Below are positions 44,280 through 53,210 of a stretch of 64,000 nt of DNA, one piece after another. The DNA is from JBBDXI01 sp040902425. GTDB lineage: Bacteria; Planctomycetota; Phycisphaerae; Phycisphaerales; UBA1924. Within the stretch, counting starts at the first letter, position 1, and each line of letters starts with the position of its first letter. Where the stretch lies: assembly GCA_040902425.1 (NCBI GenBank), contig JBBDXI010000070.1, positions 1 to 64,000 of the forward strand. Direction: 5' to 3'. The translations under genes were made by a program, and so were the position numbers. A model generated the notes under the pieces. The model saw only the letters and a program-made list of their open reading frames with translations, searched no databases and had not been told where the DNA came from.

Positions 44280-46351
44280 ACGCCGCGCGCGTCAAGCCCC
44301 GCGTGAGCCCGCGCGCCGATCGGGTCGCCCGCTGGACCGTCGGGGGGATGACCTGCATCCTGGTGCTCCTGCTCGCCCGCGTCGTCCAGCTGCAGCTGAG
44401 CCCGGGCGAGCGGCTGCGCGGGCAGACGCAGGCACGGCTGACTCGGGCCGCGATCCCCGCCCCGCGCGGCGAGCTGACCGACCGCCTCGGCCGCCCCGTG
44501 GCCACGACCGAGCACGGCTACCGGGTCTTCGTGGACCCCGTGGAGCTGGCCTCGCCGGATGAGGCGATCCCGCGCCTGGCCGAGGCGCTCGGCCGCCCGG
44601 TCGATGAGCTGGGCGCCCGCATTCTCTGGGCGCTCGCCGAGAACCAGCGGCGCGCGGGTCCCGACGCGGCGGCGGCGGCTCCCGCGAAAGCCGATCCGGG
44701 CGTCGGCGACATGCTGTCGCGGATCGTCCTGGCCGCGTTCCCCGAGCCGCCGCCCCCGGACCTGCGCCTGAGCCCGGAGGACCCGGCCGAGGCCCTGCCC
44801 GCCAGCGGCCCGCTCCGCTACCTCCGGGTCTCCGGCATCCTCGATGAGGTTACCGTTGACGCCGTCCGCCGCCTGGGGCTCAAAGGCGTGCACCTGGAGG
44901 AGCGGGTCGTCCGCCAGTACCCCGCGCTCGACCTGGGCGCCTCGATCATCGGGAAGGTGGACATCGAGAACCGGGGCGCGGTCGGTTCCGAGCGGGCGCA
45001 CGACGCGGACCTGACCGGCGCCGGCGGGCGCATCTTTTACGTCCGCGACGCCCGCGGTCGGCCGCTGTGGATCAGCCCGGGGGCGTACGAGCCGGCGCAG
45101 AGCGGGCGCGACGTGCGGCTGTCGATCGATCTGGAACTGCAGCGCATCGCCACCGAGGAGCTGCGCCGCGGCATCCACGACGCCGATGCCGCGGGCGGAC
45201 GCGCCGTGCTGATGGACCCCCGGACCGGCGAGGTCCTGGCGATGGTGGACCTGGTGCGGCCCGTCCCGGATGCCGTCCCGTTCCCGTGGGCCGACGCCGC
45301 ACCCGGCGCGGCCGCGCCCGCCAGCGCCGGCGCCCGCCAGCGCTACATCACGCTTACGGCCGACCCCGGGCGCCTCGTGCACCCGGCGCTCGCGCGCAAC
45401 CGGTGCGTGGAGGATGTGTACGAGCCGGGCTCGACGTTCAAGCCGTTTGTCTGGGCGACGATCACCGAGCTCGGCCTGGCCCGTCTGGATGAGCCCTTCA
45501 ACACCGAGAACGGCCAATGGCGGGCGTACGGGAGCAGGTCCATCCGCGACGTCGTCCGCCGCCCGACCATGACCTGGACCGAGGTTCTCGTCAACTCCTC
45601 GAACATCGGCATGGCCAAAGCCGGCGAGCGGCTCTCGTTCGACCAGCTCCACGGCGCGGTCCGGCGGTTCGGCTTCGGCAGCCGGACGTCGCTGGCTCTC
45701 CCCGGCGAGACGGCGGGGCTGGTGACGCCGCGGAAGCAGTGGTCGAAGTACACGCAGACCTCGGTGTGCTTCGGGCACGAGATCGCGGTGACGCCGGTGC
45801 AGATGGCGCGGGCGTTCTGCGTCTTCGCGCGATCGGGGGACCTGGCGGGCACGCTGCCGGAGGCCCGGCTGACCGCCGTGACCGATCACCCGCCCCCCAT
45901 GCTCAACCGCGTCCTGCGGGGTGATGTCGCCCTGCGGACCCGGGCGATCCTCCAGGAGATCGCCGCGGCCATGGAGGCCCGGATGGCCGCGAACAAGGGC
46001 ACGCCCGAGACCGGGTGGCGCTACGGCCTGTTCGGCAAGTCCGGGACGGCGGAGATCCCGCTGGGCAAGGCCCCGAAGGGCAAGCGCCGGCCGCCCGGGA
46101 ACAAGGGGTACTTCGAGCACCAGTACAACGCCAGCTTCATCGGCGGCGCCCCGATCGACGACCCGCGGCTGGTCGTGCTGGTGGTGATCGACGACCCCGG
46201 CCCCGAGCGGGTGCGCAACGGGACCTACTACGGCAGCCACGTGGCCGGGCCGGTGGTCCGGCGGATCACGGAGCGGAGCCTGTTCTACCTCGGCGTGCCG
46301 CCGGCCCCCGCACTGGCGCGGGCGAACATGGCCCGCGCCGCCGCCGAGTGA
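44276..46351 (+). CDS. ftsI: Peptidoglycan transpeptidase FtsI (class B penicillin-binding protein)
   Basis: 691 residues. One N-terminal membrane helix (about 25-42), a PBP dimerisation domain, and a transpeptidase domain with SxxK at Ser386-Lys389 (STFK), SxN at about 441-443 and KSG at 588-590, which stands where KTG is usual. It cross-links septal peptidoglycan. ATGA overlap with the ftsL-like gene. Planctomycetes lack FtsZ in general; retention of rsmH-ftsL-ftsI here fits lineages that still build peptidoglycan. An inserted loop of about 60 residues (AADAAPGAAAPASAGAR region) interrupts the start of the transpeptidase domain. Confidence 0.94.
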   Translation: MNAARVKPRVSPRADRVARWTVGGMTCILVLLLARVVQLQLSPGERLRGQTQARLTRAAIPAPRGELTDRLGRPVATTEHGYRVFVDPVELASPDEAIPRLAEALGRPVDELGARILWALAENQRRAGPDAAAAAPAKADPGVGDMLSRIVLAAFPEPPPPDLRLSPEDPAEALPASGPLRYLRVSGILDEVTVDAVRRLGLKGVHLEERVVRQYPALDLGASIIGKVDIENRGAVGSERAHDADLTGAGGRIFYVRDARGRPLWISPGAYEPAQSGRDVRLSIDLELQRIATEELRRGIHDADAAGGRAVLMDPRTGEVLAMVDLVRPVPDAVPFPWADAAPGAAAPASAGARQRYITLTADPGRLVHPALARNRCVEDVYEPGSTFKPFVWATITELGLARLDEPFNTENGQWRAYGSRSIRDVVRRPTMTWTEVLVNSSNIGMAKAGERLSFDQLHGAVRRFGFGSRTSLALPGETAGLVTPRKQWSKYTQTSVCFGHEIAVTPVQMARAFCVFARSGDLAGTLPEARLTAVTDHPPPMLNRVLRGDVALRTRAILQEIAAAMEARMAANKGTPETGWRYGLFGKSGTAEIPLGKAPKGKRRPPGNKGYFEHQYNASFIGGAPIDDPRLVVLVVIDDPGPERVRNGTYYGSHVAGPVVRRITERSLFYLGVPPAPALARANMARAAAE

Positions 46352-46431
46352 ACGCCGCGCCCGGGCGTGCGGCAGCGCGGCGTACCCTAGTCGTCCGGGC
46401 CCGTCGCCCGACCGCGGGCGCGAGACCTTCC

Positions 46432-47031
46432 ATGAGCCAGGACTGGATCACCATCGTCTCGGGCCTGCCGCGCTCCGGCACCTCGATGATGATGCGGATG
46501 GTCGTCGCCGCGGGCACCCCGGTCCTCACTGACGCCCTCCGACCCGCCGACGAGGACAACCCCCATGGCTACTTCGAGTTCGAGCCCGTCAAGCGCACGA
46601 GGCAGGACCCCTCCTGGCTCGACCAGGCCCGCGGCCGCGTCGTCAAGATGGTCCACCTCCTCCTTCTCGACCTCCCGCATGGGCACGACTACCGGGTGAT
46701 CATGATGCACCGCGACCTCGACGAGGTGATCGCCTCGCAGGCGAAGATGCTCGCCCGATTCGGCCGCGCCGGCGCCCCGGCCGAGATGTTGAGGAGGGTG
46801 TACACAGCGCAGCTCCAGCAGGTGAAAGCGCGGCTGGCGACGCACCCTCGGCTGGAGTCGATCGAGGTCGGGTACAGCGAGGTGCTCCGCGACCCCGCGG
46901 GCCAGTCGGCGCGGGTCGCGGGTTTCCTAGGCGTGGCGGGCGGGGCTGCGGCAATGGCCGGCGCTGTGGACCGGTCGCTCTACCGCAACCGGATCGCCAC
47001 GGTCCGGGAACCGAGGATTTCTGACCAATAA
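46432..47031 (+). CDS. Sulfotransferase family protein
   Basis: 199 residues, short for the family. The 5'-phosphosulfate loop is SGLPRSGTSMMMRM near the N-terminus. HRDLDEVIASQAKML fits the 3'-phosphate binding element. The later part is VGYSEVLRDPAGQSARVAGFLG, common in planctomycete and cyanobacterial sulfotransferases. Acceptor unknown. TACCCT near 46383 could be its -10, with a leader of about 38 nt. Confidence 0.85.
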   Translation: MSQDWITIVSGLPRSGTSMMMRMVVAAGTPVLTDALRPADEDNPHGYFEFEPVKRTRQDPSWLDQARGRVVKMVHLLLLDLPHGHDYRVIMMHRDLDEVIASQAKMLARFGRAGAPAEMLRRVYTAQLQQVKARLATHPRLESIEVGYSEVLRDPAGQSARVAGFLGVAGGAAAMAGAVDRSLYRNRIATVREPRISDQ

Positions 47032-47066
47032 CAGTGGAAAACCGTGGTTTTAGTATGGCGTCAGGG

Positions 47067-47094
47067 TTGCCGCCGACCCGGATTCCTGTATCTT
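47067..47094 (+). promoter_or_regulatory. Promoter of PEP-CTERM-like gene
   Basis: TTGCCG (47067-47072), 16-nt spacer, TATCTT (47089-47094). The surrounding 100 nt are noticeably AT-richer than the rest of the window. Confidence 0.55.
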
Positions 47095-47142
47095 CTCGCC
47101 GGCAGAATCCGTTCATTTCGTTCCATAGAGGGAGAGCTATTC

Positions 47143-47862
47143 ATGAGCGACGTTCGTTTCCCGCAGGCTGGCCTCGCCGGCGCGTTGGCCCTCGCCGCAG
47201 GCTCCACCGCCTACGGCGCCATCATCGTCGTCTCCCCCCCGGCGGACGTGCCCAACGCGGCCTCGCCCGCCTCGAACCCCGCCGCCGGGTTCATCAACTG
47301 GGATGTTGACGGCGACGCGGTCAGCGACTTCCGCCTCCAGTTCCGCAACCCTCAGTCCACCGGAACGTTCGGGGTGGTCTGGCAGGCGAACTTCAGCCCG
47401 TTCACCGCGGGCGGGACGAACGCGGTCGTGGGCTACATGGGCCCGTTCGTCAACTACGGCGCCAAGCTCAACGCCGGCGACCTGATCGGCCCGACGGCGC
47501 CCGGGGCCGGCAACTCGTGGCGTAACCCGGCCCAGGTGGTGCTCGGCTCGTTCTACCGGTCGGGCGGCGTGCCCAGCCCGTACGGCGGCTTCTCCACCGG
47601 GACAGTTCCCTCGGCGAGCATCGTCCGCGGGTTTGTCGGCTTCAGGTTCACCATCGGCGGCAACACCCGCTATGGCTGGCTGGATGTCGAGGTCCGTGGT
47701 GCGGACACCACCGCCGGGTCCGGCGGTATGTACTTCTTCGGCGCCGCCTACGAGGACACGGGCGACCCGATCCCGGCCGGCGCGGTCCCCGCTCCGGGCT
47801 CCCTCGCGGCCCTCGCGCTCGGCGCCGCCGCCTGCGCCCGCCGCTCCCGCCGCTCCGCCTGA
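47143..47862 (+). CDS. Secreted protein with PEP-CTERM-like sorting tail
   Basis: 239 residues. Signal peptide (about 1-26, ending AYGA). A beta-rich body with WDVDGDAVSDFRLQF and GFRFTIGGNTRYGWLDVEV. The C-terminus reads VPAPGSLAALALGAAACARR: PxPG, a hydrophobic helix and an Arg-rich end, as in PEP-CTERM proteins sorted by exosortase. The ATG has GGGAGAG 7 nt upstream. No exosortase is in the window. It ends at a strong terminator. Substrate or role unknown. Confidence 0.8.
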   Translation: MSDVRFPQAGLAGALALAAGSTAYGAIIVVSPPADVPNAASPASNPAAGFINWDVDGDAVSDFRLQFRNPQSTGTFGVVWQANFSPFTAGGTNAVVGYMGPFVNYGAKLNAGDLIGPTAPGAGNSWRNPAQVVLGSFYRSGGVPSPYGGFSTGTVPSASIVRGFVGFRFTIGGNTRYGWLDVEVRGADTTAGSGGMYFFGAAYEDTGDPIPAGAVPAPGSLAALALGAAACARRSRRSA

Positions 47863-47886
47863 TCCTGCTCTCTCATCGCGATCCGT

Positions 47887-47923
47887 GAGCAGCCGATACC
47901 CTCGTATCGGCTGCTCTGTTTTT
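47887..47923 (+). terminator. Strong intrinsic terminator
   Basis: 13-bp perfect stem GAGCAGCCGATAC / GTATCGGCTGCTC (47887-47899 / 47904-47916) with a 4-nt loop, then TGTTTTT. Confidence 0.93.
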
Positions 47924-47962
47924 CGCCCCTGCACCCGGCACGGTGCCCGCGGAGACCCGTGA

Positions 47963-50014
47963 ATGCCCCAGCGGACCGCCCAGCGCATCCTCCTCATCGG
48001 CTGGGATGCCGCCGACTGGCAGCTCATCGACCCCCTCCTCAAGGCCGGCCAGATGCCCGCCCTCCAGGCATTCCTCGGGGGCGGCGTCCGCGCCTCGATC
48101 CAGACCCTGAACCCCGTCATCTCCCCCATCCTCTGGAACTCGATCGCCACCGGCAAACTCGGGGACAAGCACGACATCCTCGGCTTCATCGAGCCCGACG
48201 GCAAGGGCAACGTCCGCCCGGTCTCCAGCACGTCCCGCAAGGCCAAGGCGATCTGGAACATCCTGAGCCAGAACGGCCTGCGCTCCACGATCCTCGGCTG
48301 GTACGCGAGCTGCCCCGCCGAGCGGATCAACGGGATCGTCGTGGGCGACCTGTACCACCACAGCGCTCTGGAAGACCCGGACACGGTCGCGTTCGATGAA
48401 CGCGCGATCTGGCCCGCGCGCCTCATCGAGCCCCTGGCGGGCCTGGTCCTCAGCCCCGGCGATATCACCGGTCAGACGGCCAGTTTCCTCGTCCCAGAGA
48501 TCGCCTCCCTCGACCACGAGAAGAGCCCCTTCCCCGGCGCCCTCGCCCAGCTCCTCGCCGAGGCGGGCACCCTCCACAACGCCGCGACCTACCTGCTCGA
48601 GCACGAGCCGTTCGACTTCATGGCCGTCTACTACCCGACGATCGACCACTTCGGACACGCCTTCATGGAGTTCCATCCTCCGGCGATGGACCACAGCGAC
48701 CCGGAGAACGCCCGCCTCTTCGCCGGCGTCATGAACGCCTGTTACCGCTACCACGACCTCATGCTCGCCCGACTCCTGCATCTCGCCGGGCCCGACACCA
48801 TCGTCATCATCATGTCCGACCACGGTTTCCACAGCGGCCCGCTCCGCCCCCGCCTCTTCGTGGACGCGGACACCGGCAGGCGCACCGGCGCCGGCATCAA
48901 CCCCGTCGCCTGGCACCGCCCCTACGGCATCTTCGCCGCCCGCGGCCCCGGTATCCGCAAGGGCGCTGAGGTCAACGGCGTCACGCTGCTCGACATCTGC
49001 CCCACCCTCCTCGCCATGCTCGGCCTCCCCGTCGCCGACGACATGGACGGCCGCCCCCTCCTCCAGATCTTCGACAGCCCCCCGGAGGTCGCCCGCATCC
49101 CCACGTGGGAGGGCGAGCACCCGGAGGACGGCGTCCACCGCGGCGGGCAGGCCGAGGACGCCTACTCCCTCCAGGAAGTCCTCAAGCAGCTCGTCGACCT
49201 AGGCTACATCGCCGCGCCCTCCGGCGACCAGCAGCAGCTGGTCGAGACCACCCTCCGCGACCGCAAGGCCGTCCTCGCCCAGGTCCACCTCTCGGCCGGC
49301 CGCTACGCCCAGGCCGAGCGCCTCCTCCGTGAACTCGTGGCCGAGCACCCCAACCCCCGCCACCGCTCCCGCCTCGCCATGGCCCTCATCGAGCAGGAGC
49401 GCTTCGACGAGGCCGCCCAGATCCTCGAAGGCCTCGCCGGCGAGCCCACCGAGGCCCCCATCGCCACCCTCATGCTCGCCCAGATCCACTTCGGCCGCGG
49501 CCGGTACGACGAGGCCGCCTCGGTGCTGGAGAAGATGGCGGCCCACGGCATCCGGCTCCCCGCCATCTACACGCAGCTCGGCCGGGTGCGCCTGCGGCAG
49601 AACCTCTGGCCAGAGGCCCAGCGCGCCTACGAGGAGGCCCTCCGCATCGACCCCGACGACGCCGACGCGATGGACGGCCTCGGCGTCGCGCTCCGCAACC
49701 AGGGCCGCGCCGAGGACGCCGTCTACCAGCACATGAAGTCCGTGGCCCTCGACCCCAACCGCGCCATCGGCCACCTCAACCTGGGCATCGCCCTGGCCGA
49801 CCTCAAGCAGATCGACTGGTCCATCCGCGCCATGGAGACCGCCGCCCAGCTCGCCCCCGACGCCCCCCAGCCCCACCGCTTCCTCGCCCGGATCTACGCC
49901 AAGGCCAGGCGCGACCTTGACAAGGCCCGCTGGCACGCCGCCAGGGCCCTCGAGCTGCGCGCCGCAGCCTCCGCCAGGATTCGCGAAGCCACCATGCGCC
50001 GCGGCCACTGGTGA
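47963..50014 (+). CDS. Alkaline-phosphatase-fold phosphodiesterase fused to TPR domain
   Basis: 683 residues. Residues 1 to about 395 match the type I phosphodiesterase/nucleotide pyrophosphatase branch: LLIGWDAADWQLIDPL start, metal-binding YPTIDHFGHAFMEFH and SDHGFHSG, and LLDICPTLLAMLGLPVADDMDG near the end. Residues 430-680 hold about six TPRs (for example AQRAYEEALRIDPDDADAMD). No signal peptide. The usual threonine nucleophile region reads PVISPILWNSIATGK. TPRs suggest a partner-binding role. Related fusions are common in planctomycetes; the substrate is unknown. Confidence 0.85.
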   Translation: MPQRTAQRILLIGWDAADWQLIDPLLKAGQMPALQAFLGGGVRASIQTLNPVISPILWNSIATGKLGDKHDILGFIEPDGKGNVRPVSSTSRKAKAIWNILSQNGLRSTILGWYASCPAERINGIVVGDLYHHSALEDPDTVAFDERAIWPARLIEPLAGLVLSPGDITGQTASFLVPEIASLDHEKSPFPGALAQLLAEAGTLHNAATYLLEHEPFDFMAVYYPTIDHFGHAFMEFHPPAMDHSDPENARLFAGVMNACYRYHDLMLARLLHLAGPDTIVIIMSDHGFHSGPLRPRLFVDADTGRRTGAGINPVAWHRPYGIFAARGPGIRKGAEVNGVTLLDICPTLLAMLGLPVADDMDGRPLLQIFDSPPEVARIPTWEGEHPEDGVHRGGQAEDAYSLQEVLKQLVDLGYIAAPSGDQQQLVETTLRDRKAVLAQVHLSAGRYAQAERLLRELVAEHPNPRHRSRLAMALIEQERFDEAAQILEGLAGEPTEAPIATLMLAQIHFGRGRYDEAASVLEKMAAHGIRLPAIYTQLGRVRLRQNLWPEAQRAYEEALRIDPDDADAMDGLGVALRNQGRAEDAVYQHMKSVALDPNRAIGHLNLGIALADLKQIDWSIRAMETAAQLAPDAPQPHRFLARIYAKARRDLDKARWHAARALELRAAASARIREATMRRGHW

Positions 50015-50054
50015 GCCCCGTCCTTCCCGCGCGACGACATACCATCCGCTCCCA

Positions 50055-50140
50055 GCCGGAGTGGCGGAACTGGCAGACGCGACGGACTCAAAATCCGTTC
50101 TGGGTGAAACCAGGTGTGGGTTCAAGTCCCTCCTCCGGCA
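50055..50140 (+). tRNA. tRNA-Leu (CAA)
   Basis: 86 nt, class II with a long variable arm. Acceptor arms GCCGGAG / CTCCGGC, anticodon stem ACGGA / TCCGT with loop CTCAAAA (anticodon CAA), variable arm CTGGGTGAAACCAGG, T-loop GTTCAAGTC. The 3' CCA is not encoded. A TACCAT box at 50040-50045 lies 9 nt upstream. Confidence 0.96.
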
Positions 50141-50230
50141 CTTCACGCGTGCCCGCCGGGGGCGCCCCGCACGGGGCGCTGGCGAAACTTCACGCGGCCC
50201 CGGGCTGTCCCCGGACCGCGCCGCTGTCCG

Positions 50231-50259
50231 TTGGACCCGGCCGGCCCCCGGTCTACCAT
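50231..50259 (+). promoter_or_regulatory. Promoter of DUF3467 gene
   Basis: TTGGAC (50231-50236), 17-nt spacer, TACCAT (50254-50259). Leader of about 110 nt to the ATG at 50376. Confidence 0.6.
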
Positions 50260-50375
50260 TCCCGCCCCCCGGAGAGCCCCAGAGGCCTCCAGAAACCGGG
50301 CCACACGAACCGGGCCAACGACCTTCCGGCCCATGCGGGCCCGGGCGGCCCCAACAGCCAAGAAAGGCGAGAGAC

Positions 50376-50702
50376 ATGAGCCAGAACGCCGACCCCAACC
50401 GCCAGATCCAGCTCCGCATCGACGAGAGCCGGATGAGCACCACCTACGCCAACACCATCCGCACCTCCACCATGCCCGACGAGCTGGTGCTCGATTTCGG
50501 CATGAACATGCCCATGCCCAACCCCGAGGGGCAGACCATCCTGCTCTTCAGCGTCGGTTCCCGCGTGGTCATGAACTGGCCCGCGGCCAAGCGGCTGGCC
50601 ATCAGCCTCGGCCAGGCCGTCCGCCAGTTCGAGGAGCAGAACGGCGAGATCAAGCTCCAGCAGGGCGGTCAGGGGCCCGGCGGGCCCCGGCTGGCGCAGT
50701 AG
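50376..50702 (+). CDS. DUF3467 family protein
   Basis: 108 residues. The core RIDESRMSTTYANTIRTSTM and VLDFGMNMPMPNPEG matches the DUF3467 family, a small protein found widely in bacteria with no assigned function. It is followed by RVVMNWPAAKRLAISL and a Gln/Gly-rich tail. AAAGG lies about 9 nt upstream. It is transcribed alone, between its own promoter and terminator. Confidence 0.9.
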   Translation: MSQNADPNRQIQLRIDESRMSTTYANTIRTSTMPDELVLDFGMNMPMPNPEGQTILLFSVGSRVVMNWPAAKRLAISLGQAVRQFEEQNGEIKLQQGGQGPGGPRLAQ

Positions 50703-50736
50703 GCGCGGCCCGCAAACACGGATCCATCTTGACAAG

Positions 50737-50760
50737 GGCTCGCCCCGCGGCGAGCCTTTT
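50737..50760 (+). terminator. Intrinsic terminator after DUF3467 gene
   Basis: Stem GGCTCGCC / GGCGAGCC (50737-50744 / 50749-50756) with a 4-nt loop, then TTTT. Confidence 0.85.
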
Positions 50761-50828
50761 CCGCGCGCGGCCCGCTCAGTAGCGGAGGGGACGCCGGGGT
50801 TCCAGGCATCCGTCGGCGTCCCGAGCGG

Positions 50829-50834
50829 TACAGT
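50829..50834 (+). promoter_or_regulatory. -10-like box of HEAT-repeat gene
   Basis: TACAGT ends 5 nt before the ATG at 50840. No Shine-Dalgarno fits in the gap. Confidence 0.5.
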
Positions 50835-50839
50835 CATTC

Positions 50840-51985
50840 ATGGCACACTCAGTTCCGCCCGTGCGGCTGGTCATCGTGTGGTTGGTCGCCGCGCTCGTGT
50901 GGACCGGGCATGCCCCCCGGGCGGCCGCCGAGCCGCCGCCCCACAGAGGTGGTCGAGACGCGGACCACTACCCGCGTGACGGGACTCTCAAGGAGGCCGG
51001 CGAATGGGTGTGGCGCGAGTGTGCCCGGCGTGCCTGGGCACGCCTTCCGCCCGCCACCGGAGCAGCCTGCAGGACGGTCTGTGTTTTCGTCGAACCGGGA
51101 GTTCTACCGGCAGAGGAGTGGGGCTGCCTCGCCGAACGGTGCCGGGCTGCCATCGCCAATGGCCCTCGACCGGAGCGACTGGAGGCCCTCGGTTTCGTCT
51201 CCTGGACCCTCTCCCAGGCGGCCTCGGGCGACGCCGCCTTGGTGGACCGCATCCCGCCGGGACTGGTGGACGCCGTCGCAGCCGCCCTGGAGAGCGACGA
51301 TCTCGAGACGCGGCGGGCCGCGGTGGGCGCCTCGTTCCATGCCGTTCGCCTGTCCCGCGAGCCGCACGCCGTCATACCCGGCCTGATCCGTGTTCTTCGG
51401 GCCGAGGACGCCGTGCTGCGGCGGACCGCCTCGAGCGCCCTGTCGGGCATGGCCTTTGAGAGGGACGCTGCGCCGTTCGGACCTCACCTTCCCGAGGTTC
51501 TGGCGGCCATGCTCCGGGCCCTGGACGATCCCGAGCCGCAGGTCCGCATGCACGCGTATTCCGCGATCGGCCAGATGCGGGATGGCGCCGGGGCCGCGCT
51601 GCCGACGCTGATCGAGCAGACCCGCCACGACGACCCGATCCGCCGTCGGCAGGCGATACGCTGCCTCCAGAACCTGGGGCCGCACGCCGCGCCGGCGCTG
51701 CCGGCCCTTCAGGAAGCGCTCACGCACGCCGACGCGCAGACGAGGATGTCCGCAGCCCTGGCGCTCGGCGCCCTGGGCGAGCGGGCCTGGGTGGCGGTTC
51801 CACGCCTGACCGAGGGCCTGGACGATCGGAGCGAGTACGTCGCAATGTACTGCGCGCGAGCCCTCGGCGAGATCGGGCCCGGCGCCGCGGCCGCGATGCC
51901 CCGCCTCCGCGCGGCGGTGGCGCAAGACCCCGAGGCATTCAGCGGCTACGGTCGAATGGCCATCGACCTCATCCGTCCGCGGTGA
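50840..51985 (+). CDS. Secreted HEAT-repeat protein
   Basis: 381 residues. Signal peptide (LVIVWLVAALVWTGHAPRAAA). Residues 115-375 contain about six HEAT/PBS-lyase-like helical repeats, for example LEREDAVLRRTASSAL-type and DDPEPQVRMHAYSAIGQM. The repeats suggest a protein-binding scaffold in the periplasm. No enzyme motif. Only a weak link to neighbours. Confidence 0.8.
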   Translation: MAHSVPPVRLVIVWLVAALVWTGHAPRAAAEPPPHRGGRDADHYPRDGTLKEAGEWVWRECARRAWARLPPATGAACRTVCVFVEPGVLPAEEWGCLAERCRAAIANGPRPERLEALGFVSWTLSQAASGDAALVDRIPPGLVDAVAAALESDDLETRRAAVGASFHAVRLSREPHAVIPGLIRVLRAEDAVLRRTASSALSGMAFERDAAPFGPHLPEVLAAMLRALDDPEPQVRMHAYSAIGQMRDGAGAALPTLIEQTRHDDPIRRRQAIRCLQNLGPHAAPALPALQEALTHADAQTRMSAALALGALGERAWVAVPRLTEGLDDRSEYVAMYCARALGEIGPGAAAAMPRLRAAVAQDPEAFSGYGRMAIDLIRPR

Positions 51986-52169
51986 GCGCGTGTGAACCGT
52001 CAAGACGACACACAGACCGCCGTTCGCGAGACCTTCGTCGATCGGGCTTCAGGGCAGCGCCGTCCTGCGATCCGTCGGAATCCGGCAGGCGTCGCACGGT
52101 CCGGCGCGCATCGTACGGCCCGTGCCACCGTTCTGACGGCCGTCGATAAGACCGACGCTCGCCCTCCGT

Positions 52170-52466
52170 TCACCGCTCAACCAGCGGCGCCGCGATCACA
52201 AACCCCGCCGGCCCCCCCGCCCCGCTCCGCCCCTTCCGCAGCAGCCCCGCCAGCTCCAGCTCCGCCATCCCGCCCTGGATCGTCGTGATCCCCAGCCCCG
52301 TCTCCGGCCCCAGCCACTCCGCCACCTGCCGGCGCGTCCCGTCGATCGTCCACTCCACCTGCCGGAAAATCGCGAACTGCAGCATCCCCTCCAGCGCCGC
52401 CTTTGCGGCCTCCGAGAGCCTCAGCCACCGCTCCGTTTGCACAAACCCGGTCTCAAGTTGCGGCAA
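52170..52466 (-). CDS. Small winged-helix-like hypothetical protein
   Basis: 98 residues from a TTG with AAAGG 7 nt upstream. Charged helices WLRLSEAAKAALEGMLQFA and RRQVAEWLGPETGLGITTIQGGMAELELAGLLRKG resemble a winged-helix DNA-binding fold, the second being a candidate recognition helix plus wing. Third positions are strongly GC, as in real genes here. Identity is not established. Confidence 0.5.
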   Translation of the reverse strand: MPQLETGFVQTERWLRLSEAAKAALEGMLQFAIFRQVEWTIDGTRRQVAEWLGPETGLGITTIQGGMAELELAGLLRKGRSGAGGPAGFVIAAPLVER

Positions 52467-52750
52467 CGCACGCCTTTCTGCCGGCTCAGCCGGCCGCCAA
52501 GCTCGGACGCGCCGAGGATCGAGGGATCATAGTGCTGCACGCGAGAAGGCTGCGGGTGCGCCCTTGCCGAGGGGACCGGGCCCCTCCAATGCCGTGGACA
52601 GCCGCAACGAAGGGGCCGCAGGTGCCGCCGGAGGATCCCGCCCCCCCAACCGACACGATCTCCCCCGACCACCACGGCCTCATCCCACTAACCGCGATCC
52701 CAGGCCCAGAGCCGGGCTCCCGAGCCCGGTCCCCGGCTCGGGACCGGGGC

Positions 52751-52759
52751 TTATCCACA
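52751..52759 (+). other. Single perfect DnaA-box match
   Basis: TTATCCACA, identical to the E. coli R1 consensus. Only one was noticed in the region, so it is not a recognisable origin. It may be a DnaA-responsive site before the small gene at 52812. Confidence 0.4.
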
Positions 52760-52796
52760 GCCCCCGGATTTCACCCCACGCGCGCCGGGATGAAGG

Positions 52797-52802
52797 TACA
52801 GT
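52797..52802 (+). promoter_or_regulatory. -10-like box of small unknown gene
   Basis: TACAGT, 9 nt before the ATG at 52812. Confidence 0.4.
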
Positions 52803-52811
52803 GAAAACCAG

Positions 52812-53051
52812 ATGAACCCTTCTACATCCGGCACCATCAGCCCCGAACTCCTCGACCGCTTCGAGTCCATCGCGGACATCGCCGACATCTCGCTGACGCG
52901 CCCCGCCGGGCCGGAGTGGGAGGTCACGGTCATCCACCGCACCTCCCGCGAGTCCTTCGCCGAGAGGGACCTCAGCATGCCCGACATCCTGGCTCGGGTG
53001 GTCGCCGGCGCGCAGCGGCGAGGATGGCTCCTCTCTCCCGCCGGCGCGTGA
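52812..53051 (+). CDS. Small hypothetical protein 1
   Basis: 79 residues, cytoplasmic. Layout: short helix LLDRFESIADIADISL, strand region GPEWEVTVIHRTS, then helix MPDILARVVAGAQRRGWLL. It loosely resembles the next small protein (ending AVRLGWL, with HAEWEMTARL in the middle), suggesting an old tandem duplication. Function unknown. Confidence 0.55.
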   Translation: MNPSTSGTISPELLDRFESIADIADISLTRPAGPEWEVTVIHRTSRESFAERDLSMPDILARVVAGAQRRGWLLSPAGA

Positions 53052-53210
53052 GATCGCTCTCATACCGAGTGTGTGCGGACCGGGGCGGACCCCCGGGCGT
53101 ATATGACAGGGGCTCGATGCGGCGGGGCGCGGAACGCCCGCGGCCGCGGCGTCCGCACGTTCGATCGGTCCGGGGAGGACGAGCGGAGCAGCCGCCGATA
53201 TGGAAGCAGC

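Larger units (their letters stand above)
52467..52811. other. 345-base region without a clear gene
   Basis: It holds GC-rich inverted repeats around 52709-52746 (nested GGGCTC/GAGCCC types), a perfect DnaA-box match at 52751-52759 and a TACAGT box at 52797-52802. Open frames across it lack recognisable protein features. Confidence 0.5.

Noticed and set aside
52751..52759. Replication origin at the DnaA box
   Set aside because: Only one box was seen, with no dnaA, dnaN or AT-rich unwinding region nearby.
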